From contig PYIU01000011.1 in assembly GCA_003415625.1 (NCBI GenBank), positions 2,245,001 through 2,309,000 on the forward strand: a DNA stretch of 64,000 nt. Direction: 5' to 3'. The notes under the pieces are model-generated. The model ran no database searches. It was not told the DNA's origin and saw only the letters and a program-made list of their open reading frames with translations. This stretch comes from Aquanectria penicillioides (Eukaryota; Ascomycota; Sordariomycetes; Hypocreales; Nectriaceae). Positions 23,062-33,978 of the stretch are shown one piece after another. Made by a program: the position numbers and the translations under genes. Numbering within the stretch: the first letter of the stretch is position 1; each line of letters opens with the position of its first letter.

Positions 23062-24670
23062 ATGTCTCGCGATAATCCTGTTATCGATAACAGTGATCCA
23101 GAATCACCCAGGACCCTTGCAACCATTGATGTCGAGAAACTCGGCCGGCAACGCCCAGCCATATTTACAACTGCTTGGGCCGAGTTAGGCTTCATGGTAT
23201 CTCTTCTAGGTTCAATGGCTTTGGCGGTACGTCAACCTTACCTCTCGCTTCCGCCTCCCCCCTCATGTTCACACACTTGCTCCTTGATTCGTGCTAATTC
23301 GAACGGTAAAGGAGTTCTTTGTCTCAGGGTTCCATATCATCCTTCCTCCTCTTGCAATCGAGCTCGAAATCCCCGAAGCGTCTCGAACATGGCCAGCAAG
23401 TGTCTTCTCCCTGGTCACCGGAGCGTTCCTCCTACCACTTGGTCGGCTGAGCGACATGTACGGCGCATTCATCACATTCACCACAGGTCTTGCCTGGCTG
23501 TGCCTTTGGTGTTTGATAGCGGGTTTCAGTCAAAATTATCTTATGTTGATTCTCTGCCGCGCGTTACAAGGTCTCGGGTCGGCCGCGTTTTTGCCTGCTG
23601 GCATTACGTTGCTTGGTAAAATATACCGGCCTGGGCCGCGAAAGAATCTCGCGTTTGCTCTCTATGGTGCATTTGCACCTCTGGGGTTCTTTATCGGCAT
23701 TCTAATTGCCGGTGTCTCTGGCGAGTTTCTATCTTGGAGGTGGTACTTTTGGATTGGAACTGCCATATTAGCCATGATCTGTGGCATGGCCTTTTTCTAT
23801 GTGCCGCGAGACTTCCGCACTCAGCCACCTAACGATGTGCGAATGGATTGGTGTGGTACTGCCACTATTGTCCCAGCCCTGATCTTGTTAGTGTACGCCA
23901 TCACCGATAGTTCTCAGGCACCGAATGGCTGGGCCAGCCCGCAGATCATCGCGGCAATCATTGCGGGCGCCGGCTTCATTGCCGCCGCTGTGTTCATCGA
24001 GGGTTGGGTTGCACCGAACCCGTTGATCCCGTTTGATCTTTTTGCCCCTCGATACATGACGAGACTTGTCATTGCCCTTTTCTTTGCTTATGGCTCTTAT
24101 GGCCTGTTTCTCTTTTACAGCAGCTTCTACATTGAGCTTGTCCTAGAGAAGACGCCACTTGAGACAGCATTATGGTACATACCACTCATTGTAGGAGGCC
24201 TCCTTCTTGGTACTGTCGGAGGGTTGACTCTACATCACCTTCCTGGCCGTGTCCTACTCCTTATCTCTGGGGTCGGATATGTTGTCAGCTGTTTACTCTT
24301 CGCTCTTATGCCCGATGCCCCAAATTATTGGGCGTGGGTCATGCCAGCGATGATTGCATCAACAGTAGGTATCGATATTACATTCACCGTCAGCAATGTT
24401 TTCATAACGTCAAACCTCCCTGCAAAGCGGCAAGGACTTGCGGGCGCACTCATCAACAGCACATTATTTTTGGGCATCAGCGTTTTCCAAGGGTTTGGTG
24501 ATGTCGTTGTTGGGCAAACTTCTCATCTTGATTTGAAGCAGAACTATCAGGCAGCATTTTGGCTCGGCGTAGCAGTAGCTGGGGTGACACTTTCACTCTT
24601 TGCGATTGTTGATGTGGGTCAGGCAAAGAGCGACCTGACTTTGGAAGAGCGGGAAGGTATCGAACAATAA
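23062..24670 (+). CDS. DHA-type MFS transporter (ATR1/aminotriazole-resistance-like)
   Basis: Model: exons 23062-23226 and 23312-24670, 507 aa. The 85-nt intron (GTACGT, GCTAAT, acceptor AAAG) joins SMALA to EFFVSGFH. The protein is mostly hydrophobic with many helices, consistent with 12-14 transmembrane spans. Family features: LPPLAIELEIPEASRTWPAS, LGRLSDMYG (motif A-like), CRALQGLGSAAFLPAG (motif B/C region), SWRWYFWIGT, PLIPFDLF and LPAKRQGLAGAL. It resembles ATR1/YMR279C-like drug:H+ antiporters of the DHA2 group. Such proteins export drugs, boron or other small molecules from the plasma membrane. No cluster partner indicates a substrate. Confidence 0.87.
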
Positions 24671-25639
24671 ACCGCGCAACTCATTTGATAGAAAGCATAC
24701 CCAGATTAGGACATAGTCCGCATTGATAACGTAGTCCACGATCCAGTGGACCGTGTTACACTTTAATGAACAACTCAACTCCAAAACACTGGACTTCTCC
24801 ATGACGGAAATGCTTGGCCTTCGAGCAGTTTATGCACCACAAAAAATCTCATCGAGCTCATGACATTCAACATCAACTTTATTTAATGCACTTTCCCGAG
24901 CTGGAATCCACATTGTTCCCCTCGTCAATTTGTGACCATATAGCAATCTCTATTTTTTAACCCAACATATCAACAATAAGCTTCCTTCCCCGACATATCG
25001 CCCCGCTTCAGTCTTTTCAATAGTGGCCTGCCTATTTGGGACCTAGATCTCGGCTGGATTGATCGAGCTATATGCCAATAATCCAGGCATTAACCTCCAC
25101 AAAATATATTGGCCAGATTTCGTTTCAGATCTCCAATCGGAATGCGAAGTAAATCTCAGTTTACAGTAGAACATAGTGTAGGCCGATATTACTCGTCAAG
25201 ATCCTCCTAGGTTGATCCCTGGTCGGGCACGTCAGTGCGAACATTCTTTGCGAGTCGCTCCCGGCATCGATTTCTGTGGTGCTTTGGGCACGATTCTGGG
25301 CCGATGTAATGCCACGCAATGATAACTGAACGGAACTGGTTCCACAGCCGAACGATGGGGTCAACCCTAGTTCTGTTTGAGAAACTATTCCCGAGCAAGC
25401 CCCACGAGCGGAAAGAATTTGGCCTTCGTCGAGTAAAAGAGGCATCCATCCCGCAGGAAAGGAGACATAGGCGAAAGGGAGGAAAGATTTCAAGCCCCGA
25501 GGTAAATAATTGCGGAAATAGTGTATTTTTTAGAAGATGAGGTCATCAGAGGCTAAATCTTTCCATAGACTTTTCTTAGGTCATGTGTAGGGTAGGAAGT
25601 CTCAATTTATTGAACCATAGCACCTCAGCAAAAACTGGA
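24671..25639. other. Intergenic, nothing recognised
   Basis: Short frames on both strands only (for example 25161-25493 -), with no domain features. Confidence 0.45.
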
Positions 25640-26235
25640 GGTACCTAAGCGATGAACCTGATATTAGAAAGACCATTGACAAGCTGCATCGAAACAAGGA
25701 TGATCTAGTGGACGTTGAAGAACCAGCGCTGCTTCATCTTATTTGCGCAAATGGTGGCATCGGAGTTGCCACCGTAAATGGTGTGTTGGCACTTCTGAAG
25801 TTGGAAGCCCTCGAGGCTGTGTTGTTTCCAGGTCTCGTCGTCTATCTCACAATGTTTGTGAGCTCGCATGGGACTCCTTTCGTTCACATCATGATGATAC
25901 GGATCATGTCACAAGCTCATTCCCGGATTATTACTGACAATACATATTTTAGGATATAAGGAACTAGCTTGCTGTTCGCGTCGGGTATCTGTTTATTGCT
26001 GCAGCAGTAGCTGGCGGTATTGACGGAATGCTCGCATACGGTGTTGGGTTCACAGATGGGCATCGCGGCATGTGTGCGTGGAGATGGCTGATGATTTATT
26101 GAAGGTGAGCGTATTGATTTCTTATGAAGCGCAAGATTGTAGGTACTAACAATGACCAAGCCTTCCTTTTGTCGTTTGTAGTATTGCGGGGCAGGCAAAT
26201 GAAGCCAGCGCGATGCCTTTGATATGCAAGGGAGC
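25640..26235 (+). pseudogene. Relic of an MFS transporter (allantoate permease/Dal5-like)
   Basis: The plus strand keeps pieces in the order expected for the Dal5-like anion/cation symporter family: SDEPDIRKTIDKLHRNKDD, then GVLALLKLEALEAVLFPGL and VVYLTMF (homologues have a helix ending E/AAG-LFPG-YYL), then in another frame RVGYLFIAAAVAGGIDG, MLAYGVG and AWRWLMI, then a possible intron with GTGAGC and CTAAC and GLPFVV after it. The first transmembrane helices and the whole C-terminal half are missing and frames change between blocks, so it cannot encode a working transporter. Cysteine-containing frames on the minus strand here are most likely shadows. Confidence 0.5.
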
Positions 26236-27001
26236 ATATCCGTATACATCATATACATACTGACTGGGAGGTATGTGTATCCGTATTGTGCAATGCTATT
26301 GTCGCATTGCCTTGCATAAGGCGTTCTGTTGGCTGAAATCCCCGTCGGTGCATTGCGTAGGTGCTACACAGTACTGTAACATGGTACGGTATGTAACACC
26401 TCCAGGCTCGACCCTTGACTAAGTTACTGTACGACCACGTTTGCCGTGGTTGATTGATTGTTCATTGTCGAATTGAGTAAGACTCTGTGAGTTGACAAAT
26501 CTCCTATTGGGTTGTGGCCATCGCCAACCTTGACCTCGTGCTACCGCAACGCAACGCAACTGTGCTTCGTTTTTGCTTCACTCCTGCAAGGCCCCAACCA
26601 CTCACTCAGGCTTTTCGATCGATTCTCGTCTCCACGTTTCACAAAATCCTCCGACTCACTCAGATGCGCATGCACTGCACAGTGCCGATAAAATTAGGTG
26701 GCGTCGGCGGTGGATACAGCAGGCCCTGCTCCGAGATTAGTAGTGACGTGATAAGCTGTGGGACTGTCGCTCGTTTTTTCCTTTCTTTTTCTTTTGTAAG
26801 CCGTCGCCAGCACGGTTACCAGCGCGTAATAAAGCATTTGTTTTTCTTTCTTCCCTTATCTTCCATCTCCATCTCCAATTGAATCCTGTCCCTCTCTTCA
26901 CTTGTTGCTCTTCTTCCATCATCAAACCGTCCAATCCACCATCAATTCCATCACCAAACCATCCAACCTTCACCCACTTACACGCACACATATCCATCAC
27001 C
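26236..27001. other. Promoter region of the peroxiredoxin gene
   Basis: Ends in long pyrimidine-rich tracts (about 26770-26900), common before ATGs of strongly expressed fungal genes. A TGACGTGA (CRE-like) word lies at about 26743. No gene recognised. Confidence 0.45.
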
Positions 27002-27722
27002 ATGTCTTCTGCTTTCGTCCAGCGCCCTGCCCCTGCCTTCAAGGCCACCGGCGTCTTCCCCGACGGCGAGTTCAAGGACGTTTCTCTGTCCGACTACCTC
27101 GGCCAGTGGTGAGTGCTCCTGGGAATCATTCGTGAAGCCATCGCGACAAACGCAGCATACTGACATCCCGCCCTAACTCAGGGTCGTCCTCCTCTTCTAC
27201 CCCATGGACTTCACCTTCGTCTGCCCTACCGAGATCATCCAGTACAACGATGCCCTGTCCCGCTTCAGCGCCATCAACACCTCCGTCCTCGCCATCTCCA
27301 CCGACTCCCAGTACTCCCACCACGCCTGGCAGTCTCAGCCTCGCAAGCAGGGCGGTCTCGGCCCTGACCTGAAGCTCCCCCTCATCGCCGACCGATCCAT
27401 GGCCATCTCCCGCAGCTACGGCGTGCTCCTCGAGGACGAGGGCATTGCTCTGCGCGGCCTCTTCATCATCGACCCCAAGGGCGTCCTCCGCCAGATCACC
27501 GTCAACGACCTCCCCGTCGGCCGCAACGTCGAGGAGACCATCCGCCTTGTCGAGGCCTTCCAGTTCACCGACGAGCACGGCGAGGTCTGCCCCGCCGGCT
27601 GGATGCAGGGCAGCAAGACCATGAAGCCCGACCCCAAGGGCAGCCTCGAGTACTTCTCTGCCCAGCCCGAGGAGGGCTCCAACGGCACCAACGGCAGCAA
27701 CAAGCGCGCCCGCGTCGAGTAA
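27002..27722 (+). CDS. Typical 2-Cys peroxiredoxin (Tsa1/Prx1 type)
   Basis: Model: exons 27002-27108 and 27182-27722, 215 aa. The intron splits W36. It reduces H2O2 and organic peroxides using thioredoxin. Visible: [13 protein letters not shown] with peroxidatic C50, resolving C172 in HGEVCPAGW, catalytic R150 in VGRNVEET, and the hyperoxidation-sensitivity motifs GGLG (93-96) and YF (193-194). The tail after YF is longer than in yeast Tsa1 and ends [10 protein letters not shown], with a small basic patch. Codons end overwhelmingly in C, unlike most neighbours, which suggests high expression. The ATG sits in a good context (ACC ATG). Cytosolic location is likely, as no targeting peptide is seen. 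Confidence 0.96.
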
Positions 27723-28114
27723 ATAGGGGCCAGATGGGAGATTTGAGCAATTCTGTTCCAGCAGCTGGAACGACAAAAGTGGATAAGCGTTTGTACGATG
27801 TAATGTCGACATAGACTAGACTCGAGCAGATTCGTCTCGACTAGACTAGAGTGTAGAACAGGACCATAATAGAGTCTGGAAGACAATCATGGGCTTTGTG
27901 CTGGCGCATCGTGAACATCTATGTCAATTGAGCAATTGTCTCATCCCCATTCACTGCCAGACCCAGCACTAGATCATTCATTCTCTGCGTTGACAAACGT
28001 GCGCATTGCGTTGGCTATTGCACAACCTTTGCGACCGTTTGCGACTCCCTTCCCACGTCCCACAGCGTACTCCTCCACCACAAGAGCCTCCTCCTCAGGT
28101 TAGCTTGACATGAT
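27723..28114. other. 3' flank between convergent genes
   Basis: Contains two close GACTAGACT words at about 27815-27850. No gene recognised. Confidence 0.5.
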
Positions 28115-28765
28115 TTATTTCGACTTCGACTCCTCGTAATACTCTGGGTAGCTCGTCTTGAACCCCAGAACCCAGCGCCCAATCAGCGCACCCCCAGTTG
28201 TAAAGACTCGGCTCGCAAAGCGGGACAGCCAGTCCCACGGCATCGGCACAGCAACGGGCGTGTCGGCGGCATCCAGCATCACCAGCAGCTGGAACAGATT
28301 CGGCGCCCGGGTTGATTTGCGACAGTCGTCGAGGTATCCGAAAAAGTTTCTAAAAAATCGCTCCTCATTTTCGTACGCCTCGGGAGTGAGCTGGACGTCG
28401 AGGACCAAGTCTTCGGTTTGGCTGGCATTCTCGAATTTGTGGAATTGGCCCGCCTTGATTGACGCCGTGCGTTGCGCGCCCTCGTCGCTCGACAGCACCG
28501 CGAACGGAGTTTCGCCGAATCCCAGATAGAAATTCCCGACCCCCGACTGAATGCGAAAATGCTCGTCTTGGTAGATGTGGTAATGGTGAGGTGGTGCAAC
28601 AATGGACGGGCGGTCAGCCGTCGTGGGCGGAATGCGATGCGTCATGATAAACTCGGACCCCGGAGCTCGAAATGTGACGGACGAGCGCCCATCTTCGTAA
28701 ACGATGGGATTGATCGTCGCATTATTGGTCCGAGGAGGATCTCGAGCGCGGAGGAATGACAGCAT
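28115..28765 (-). CDS. Cupin-fold protein
   Basis: Single exon, 216 aa from the ATG at 28765 (MLSFLRARDPPRTN). The longer frame begins with GTG at 28933 and its extra residues look non-conserved. The core reads FRAPGSEFIMTHRIPP, then PPHHYHIYQDEHFRIQSG and GNFYLGF, then IKAGQFHKFENAS. That His/Glu arrangement fits a cupin barrel (H-x-H...E near 65-75, later H). Family proteins may bind a metal and catalyse varied reactions; no specific function can be assigned. The C-terminal part contains WDWLSRFASRVFTTGGALIG, possibly membrane-associated. Confidence 0.65.
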   Translation of the reverse strand: MLSFLRARDPPRTNNATINPIVYEDGRSSVTFRAPGSEFIMTHRIPPTTADRPSIVAPPHHYHIYQDEHFRIQSGVGNFYLGFGETPFAVLSSDEGAQRTASIKAGQFHKFENASQTEDLVLDVQLTPEAYENEERFFRNFFGYLDDCRKSTRAPNLFQLLVMLDAADTPVAVPMPWDWLSRFASRVFTTGGALIGRWVLGFKTSYPEYYEESKSK

Positions 28766-29520
28766 TTTTGATAAGGGAGCGATCACCAGTGACGTCGAGA
28801 TTACAAGGCGGCGAGGAGAAGACGGCGAGAAATTGTTTCTAAGAGGAAACCAACGGCGAGAGACGAATTTTATGTCCCAACTGCCGCTCACCAAAGCCAA
28901 TGCAACGGTTGAATAACGCCACATATCCTTCACCCGGGTCCGGCTCCATGTTGACGCGGCTGACTGATGACTGGTGACAGTTTCTGCTGATGATCAGTAA
29001 TGTTCATTTTGGCCTCCAATGACACAATTGAATTGGGCCCGCTACAGCCAAATGAAGCCTGGACCAGGTCCAACACGAGTATTCGCAAGAATGCGTTTAC
29101 TAAACAGAAAAGAGCCGATGAGAGAACAGAGGCCAATCAGAGGGACGTTTCAAATAGCAACGATAAAAATAGCGAAATAGAGAGAATCGCGACGACCTTT
29201 GAGCAACGGCGGTAATAAGCTACCTAGGCCATGTCCAAATTTTGATATCGTCATTTCACTTCGCCTTCTAGCTGTCGGATAGTGACTAATCTGAAGCGGA
29301 AATGCCCCTCCCCCGCACTCTTGAGCTTGTCCGTAGCCGAACTGGTCGGAAAGCCCCTAATTTAGGAATGTCCGTTCCGTACCGATTGCAATCTCTCTCT
29401 CCTCGCGAGTCATCCTTCCGTGAGATACATACGTCGCGGAGTTTTTTTTTTTTTAGCGCTGCAGAACCTTCTCCTACTTACTATTTTCTAGCGTACGAAG
29501 CTACTCGCGATACCTTCACC
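28766..29520. other. Divergent intergenic region
   Basis: Shared promoter region of the cupin and SRPBCC genes. A run of 13 T at 29442-29454 lies in the likely 5' UTR of the latter. Confidence 0.5.
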
Positions 29521-30036
29521 ATGTCGTCCGCCATCATCTGGCCGGAGAAATTCCTTCCCGGAACGACTGACAACTACACGTCAAACGAAGTCATCGTTGC
29601 AGGCATCACTGCCGAGCAGGTGTGGCCTTTTCTCGCCGATATCACAAAGTGGGAGCTATACTACGACAATGTTTGTCAAATCACACCCCCAGTATCAGGC
29701 CCTGTTCTACAACATGGCGACAAGTTCGTCTTCTCCACCTTTGGATTCCCACCCATCCAAACTCAGGTTCTTGAAAGCGTTGCCCCGACCTCAAGCACGC
29801 CCGGTCGCCTCGCATGGTTGGCCTCGCAGGGCGGTGATGATAATTCAGCCATTGAGGTGTACCATGCCTGGATTGTCGAGAACATTGAATGGGGCAGGGT
29901 TCGGATCTTGACCCAGGAATCGCAGATTGGGAAGCCGGCTGCTGAGCTAGCTGCTGCCAAGCCAAATCTAATTTTGAACGGACATCAAAACTGGCTGGAC
30001 GGGCTGGTCAAGATCACAAAGGAGAATAACCCTTGA
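29521..30036 (+). CDS. SRPBCC/START-like ligand-binding protein
   Basis: Single exon, 171 aa from the ATG at 29521 (context TCACC ATG). The frame stays open back to an ATG at 29302, but the added residues are unlike a conserved domain and cross the T-run. The protein shows the helix-grip layout of SRPBCC/polyketide-cyclase-like proteins: ITAEQVWPFLADITKWELYYDN near the start, then FVFSTFGFPPIQTQVLE, then AIEVYHAWIVEN, and a long C-terminal helix ending NGHQNWLDGLVKITKE. Such proteins bind hydrophobic ligands or act on polyketides. No catalytic assignment is possible. Confidence 0.75.
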   Translation: MSSAIIWPEKFLPGTTDNYTSNEVIVAGITAEQVWPFLADITKWELYYDNVCQITPPVSGPVLQHGDKFVFSTFGFPPIQTQVLESVAPTSSTPGRLAWLASQGGDDNSAIEVYHAWIVENIEWGRVRILTQESQIGKPAAELAAAKPNLILNGHQNWLDGLVKITKENNP

Positions 30037-30606
30037 GCGGGGTTTCTGCGTGGTTTGGATGAGGTTTCTTTGGAAATTATGTCTGAGACTATAGTTAGTG
30101 AGCAACAGGACAGGGCTGGTCATACGGGGATGGAATTGACATATATCGAAGGAGTCAGCAGAGTATTTCATTTAAAGGCCGTCAGTAGTCACGATTTCAC
30201 AAACCACGAAACCATTTTCCCTCTTTTCTGGTCATAAGATTTGGTTCCTTGTCTTATTTGTTGGTGCAATGGGGGCATACTAATAATACCCGTGGTCCCG
30301 GGACTCTACAATTGTGGAGCATGTGCACCATGCCCAGCTCAAGTCTTGAACACGGTGTGGTCTTTTAAATGGGAGCTAATTTGAATCAATTATCCATAAA
30401 ATTCATTTCACAATTTGATACAGATAAATACTCCCAGGGACAATTAAAAAATAGACCAAATGGATGGGGAGCATGCAGTGTATCTTGAAGCTATATTCTA
30501 TCGCACCGAAACCCGGATTGTCTAATGAACGAGGTTCGCAACTTGCAAATGGAAGCCACCTCTCTAAGGGAGGCCACCATTACGCTGGCTAGGCTTCTGT
30601 AGCGTA
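30037..30606. other. Intergenic between convergent genes, nothing recognised
   Basis: Only short frames are seen. Confidence 0.5.
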
Positions 30607-31461
30607 TTAGTTTGACCTGTATACGGCAGCGTACCTCACTCGCATGGAGGCATCGTATCCCTCCACGGTTGCATCAGTGGGGAAATCAGCATATGATCCG
30701 CCAACAGCCATCTGGAAGATGATAAAGTAGGGTTGCCAGGCCAGCGCCTTCCACTGAGTTAGAGTGCCGACCATTGCACCCGTCACACGGTAGAATTCCT
30801 TGCCGTCCAGGTACCAGATGAGCTTGTCCGTCGTCCAGTCTCCATCGCCGCGTCGGTCCACCTTGAACGCCCAGGTGTGGTAGGCACCGCCGGCATACTG
30901 AGTCCTGCCGTTGAAGCCCCCGTTGTGGTTTCCAGTGGCGTCCAGGAAGTGCAGAGTGCCCTGGTTCCAGTTGCTCATCTTGTTGGTCACCTCGAAGATG
31001 TCCCACTCGCCGCACTCAGGCCAACCGACACCGTTGCGGTTGGAAACCCCCTTGGCCCAGAAGGATGGCCACAGGCCCTTGAACTTCTCGGGGCTGCCGG
31101 TGAAGTTGGGAATCCAGATCTCAGACTGGAAAATCATGGCCTCATTGGAGCCACAGCTCCAAGCACCCTGGCTCTCTAGACGAGCCGAGGTCCAGGCTTT
31201 CGAACTGCCAGCCCTCTTCGGGATGATGTACACTTGGCCGTCTCCGGACAGATGGGCGTTGACCGAGGTAGAAGTGTAAGTTTGAATCTCTCCATTGGAG
31301 TTGCCAACGCCGGTCTTGTAGATCCATTTGTTCAGGTCTGCATATTGACCTTGGCTTCCAGTGAAGTCATCTGACCAGACCAGGGAATAGCCGCTCATCG
31401 AGGGAGGGGCCGCCAGTGCTGTTGCCAGCATCAGGCATGTTGCAGTCAGCTTGGAAAGCAT
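30607..31461 (-). CDS. Secreted GH16 endo-beta-glucanase
   Basis: Single exon, 284 aa. The N-terminus MLSKLTATCLMLATALAA is a signal peptide. The glycoside hydrolase family 16 catalytic signature is ECGEWDIFE with E152 (nucleophile), D154 and E157 (acid/base). LVWSDDFTG at the start, KGLWPSFWA and YHTWAFKVDRRGD are also GH16 features. GH16 enzymes of this kind cleave beta-1,3(4)-glucans in fungal or plant walls; the exact linkage is not decided. No GPI signal or carbohydrate-binding module is seen. Length fits a free catalytic domain. The next secreted enzyme gene (pectin lyase) is 2.5 kb away on the same strand. Confidence 0.92.
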   Translation of the reverse strand: MLSKLTATCLMLATALAAPPSMSGYSLVWSDDFTGSQGQYADLNKWIYKTGVGNSNGEIQTYTSTSVNAHLSGDGQVYIIPKRAGSSKAWTSARLESQGAWSCGSNEAMIFQSEIWIPNFTGSPEKFKGLWPSFWAKGVSNRNGVGWPECGEWDIFEVTNKMSNWNQGTLHFLDATGNHNGGFNGRTQYAGGAYHTWAFKVDRRGDGDWTTDKLIWYLDGKEFYRVTGAMVGTLTQWKALAWQPYFIIFQMAVGGSYADFPTDATVEGYDASMRVRYAAVYRSN

Positions 31462-33978
31462 TACTGCACTCGTTTGAGGGATAGTTGTTGTTCAGAGTAG
31501 GTTGATTGTGATGTAGGAGCTGAATCGTTGCTGATGAGTGCTTCCACAAAAAGTCAACACATCGAAACTCTTAATGTCCTACTTATACAAAACCTATTCG
31601 ACCATAGAAGGCAATTAATCTCGATATTTTGTTGTTTAGTAACCAAGAAGGAAAAAGCTAGCTAGCTGACTCCACTCATGCTGACGGCAGTATGTACGTT
31701 GTTTCTAGCCTACCATTTCATTGGTGGTTGGAATACGAAGTAAGCGGCAAATGGTAAGTGCGGACCTGTCTCAAAAGAGTAATTGGAGGCCCAAATAGTG
31801 GTGGATCGGCCTCAACTTCATTGACGCGGAAGACTGAGTTAGGCGGCCGTCCTGTACAAGGTCAGGCCATATACAGCTACGACCAATTATAATGAGGATG
31901 CACCTGGCATCTTGCAAGCCGAATAGCCGTCGGTATTATTCCCGCACACGGGGTCTTGGACATGAGACCATCCAGGAGAACGGCCTTGACACCCTCATCC
32001 GGTTTAACTAGGATCACCTACAACATTTTGCTATCGTCTTATGCTACCTACACGGAGCTTTCCAGCCCTAAAACCCAAATTTCTAAATATGTTCGCATAT
32101 TTGGACCGCTATGCATTCGGGTCTGGCGTCTTCCGCTTACATAGTTTCAGGAGAACGTCAATCCTTCCCGAAATTGGGATCCTGTATACGAGCCTCCACA
32201 ACGCTGGCCTCTTAGTTGAATATGTTACAGCCCGTGACTCCAATCGTCGGCCGATCCATGTGTCTATTCTCAATTATGATTTGAAGTTGAAAACTAGCCA
32301 ACACCTCACCGCTTGTTAAGGATGGTGGAGGGGGGCGAGATTCCATTTTGGTTGAATGCAGCCTTGCTTGCAGCCCAACATTTGGACTTGCGTAATTTCC
32401 ATCTCAGTTAACAGATGGTAACGGCAACTCCAATACGCAAAGTTGATATCTTCAATTCGAAACCAAGTCGTTTGGTCGTTGAAACCATGACAGTGATCAG
32501 GTAGTACTCGAAAATAGCCCTGTCAGCCATCTCCCGTCCAGGCTATAACCCATAATTAGACCTGCACATGTGGAGTACGCTTTCTTTTGCCCTGGCCGAT
32601 AATCCATCATGAGTGAGAAGCGCAATCAGCAACTGTCGTGGCATTGCAGATTCGTGGCGTATTTCAATTTGTACAATCACATTCAGACCTGATTCCATTT
32701 AGCCTGTTACTACTCTGATGGCATGATGCCACTTCTAGCACTGAGGGTTACAGCCGAGGCAGGGTTGGTTCCCGCCATTTCAAGAGATTCAGCTGACAGT
32801 CTATGCATCTTTGTCAATAATGCTGGGGGCGAAACCATCACCCCTTGCCACATGTAAGTTGTTTAGCAGAAAAAAAAGAAAGATGCATCTCGTACCGGCC
32901 CGATTCTGAACTATGGATCCTCGATGTGTTGTTCATGCCACCCACTACGGTCTCTTGAGCCAACTCGCCTGGGCTGCGATATTACATTGAGGGACTAGTT
33001 GGTTTCGCCCCCAGTGTTAGAACCCTTGCTAGTGCACTTTGATTTCTGAAGCAGTGCCTAGCGCTTATTCGCCTTGTGCCATGAGACCTGCATTCTCGTT
33101 CCATAAGCACACCTTATTGGGCGTTGCTTTACCCGCACTGGTCAGATAAGCGGGCAAAGTTGCCTCTGTACGGATCGTATGGGGAAAGCAGCCAATGACC
33201 TTTGATCCTTAACCGAACGCGAAATTATCGCAAGGGTTCTGCTATTTTTAAGGTTATCACTGGAAGCCTCACAGGGCGACCAATCGCACAAACTATCCGT
33301 TTTCAACCGTTAGGGCATGAAATATGACACCTCACCATTCCATATGATGGCAAATTGCAGATTAAAACAAAGAGGCTGAGTTGACGGCTCAAGAATGTGG
33401 CAATGAACATGGAACTGGCAAGGCCGCCCATATGCCAAAGATTATAGTTACTACCATCCCCCCCCCAAGCGCTTTGTAGCTTGTTCGATAGGAGTCATAC
33501 AGAGAATCTGCCACGAGGCTCGCCACCAGGGCGCTATCTTCATAGCTCTGTCAAGCAGAAAGAGCGTACAGGCCCTGTTGATCTCGCAAGAACTTGAAAG
33601 AGAGTGGTCGAGAGGATTGAAACCACACTGTTAGTCAACCACTGTATGTGGCATGCATCTTGATTGTTAATCAAGAATGAGGTCTTATTAATGATGACTG
33701 TTGGCAAAATAGTTGCAACTATAACTACCATGCATGCTCAGCTGGATTTTGTTCTTATCCTATCATACCTGCATCAAACTTGAAAATCCAACAACCCTTT
33801 CGTGTCTCCTTCTTCGCCCACTGTTTAGCTCAGACGTAAGATCAACATAGACTCACTATGTTTCACAGCCAATCCAATGGTATTTCTTTTGATCTCATTC
33901 TTATCATTATTTTGAATCATAAAATGGTAGCTATAGAAACATAAAATTTTAATACAGAGGCAACTGGCAGCGTTCCTT
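31462..33978. other. 2.5-kb intergenic region, no gene recognised
   Basis: Contains the GH16 promoter at the left. Frames such as 31956-32144 + and 32041-32319 + show no domain. A short NNAG-containing stretch near 32820 was considered and rejected as an SDR. Confidence 0.45.

Noticed and set aside
25705..26258. Minus-strand cysteine-containing frames resembling a small secreted protein
   Set aside because: The plus strand in the same place aligns by eye to MFS transporter segments, and no signal peptide with an ATG could be found on the minus strand.
27126..27812. Long minus-strand frame (228 codons) opposite the peroxiredoxin gene
   Set aside because: It is a shadow caused by the strongly C-ending codon use of the plus-strand gene; its Gly/Ala/Val/Asp-rich translation has no domain.
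28766..28933. Longer cupin frame
   Set aside because: It begins with GTG, and the added residues look unlike the domain; the ATG at 28765 is preferred.
29302..29520. Upstream extension of the SRPBCC frame from an ATG at 29302
   Set aside because: The domain begins after the ATG at 29521, which has a better context; the extension crosses a 13-T run and is not family-like.
32718..32860. Short frame with FVNNAGG, like an SDR NNAG motif
   Set aside because: No nucleotide-binding loop or YxxxK around it; probably chance.
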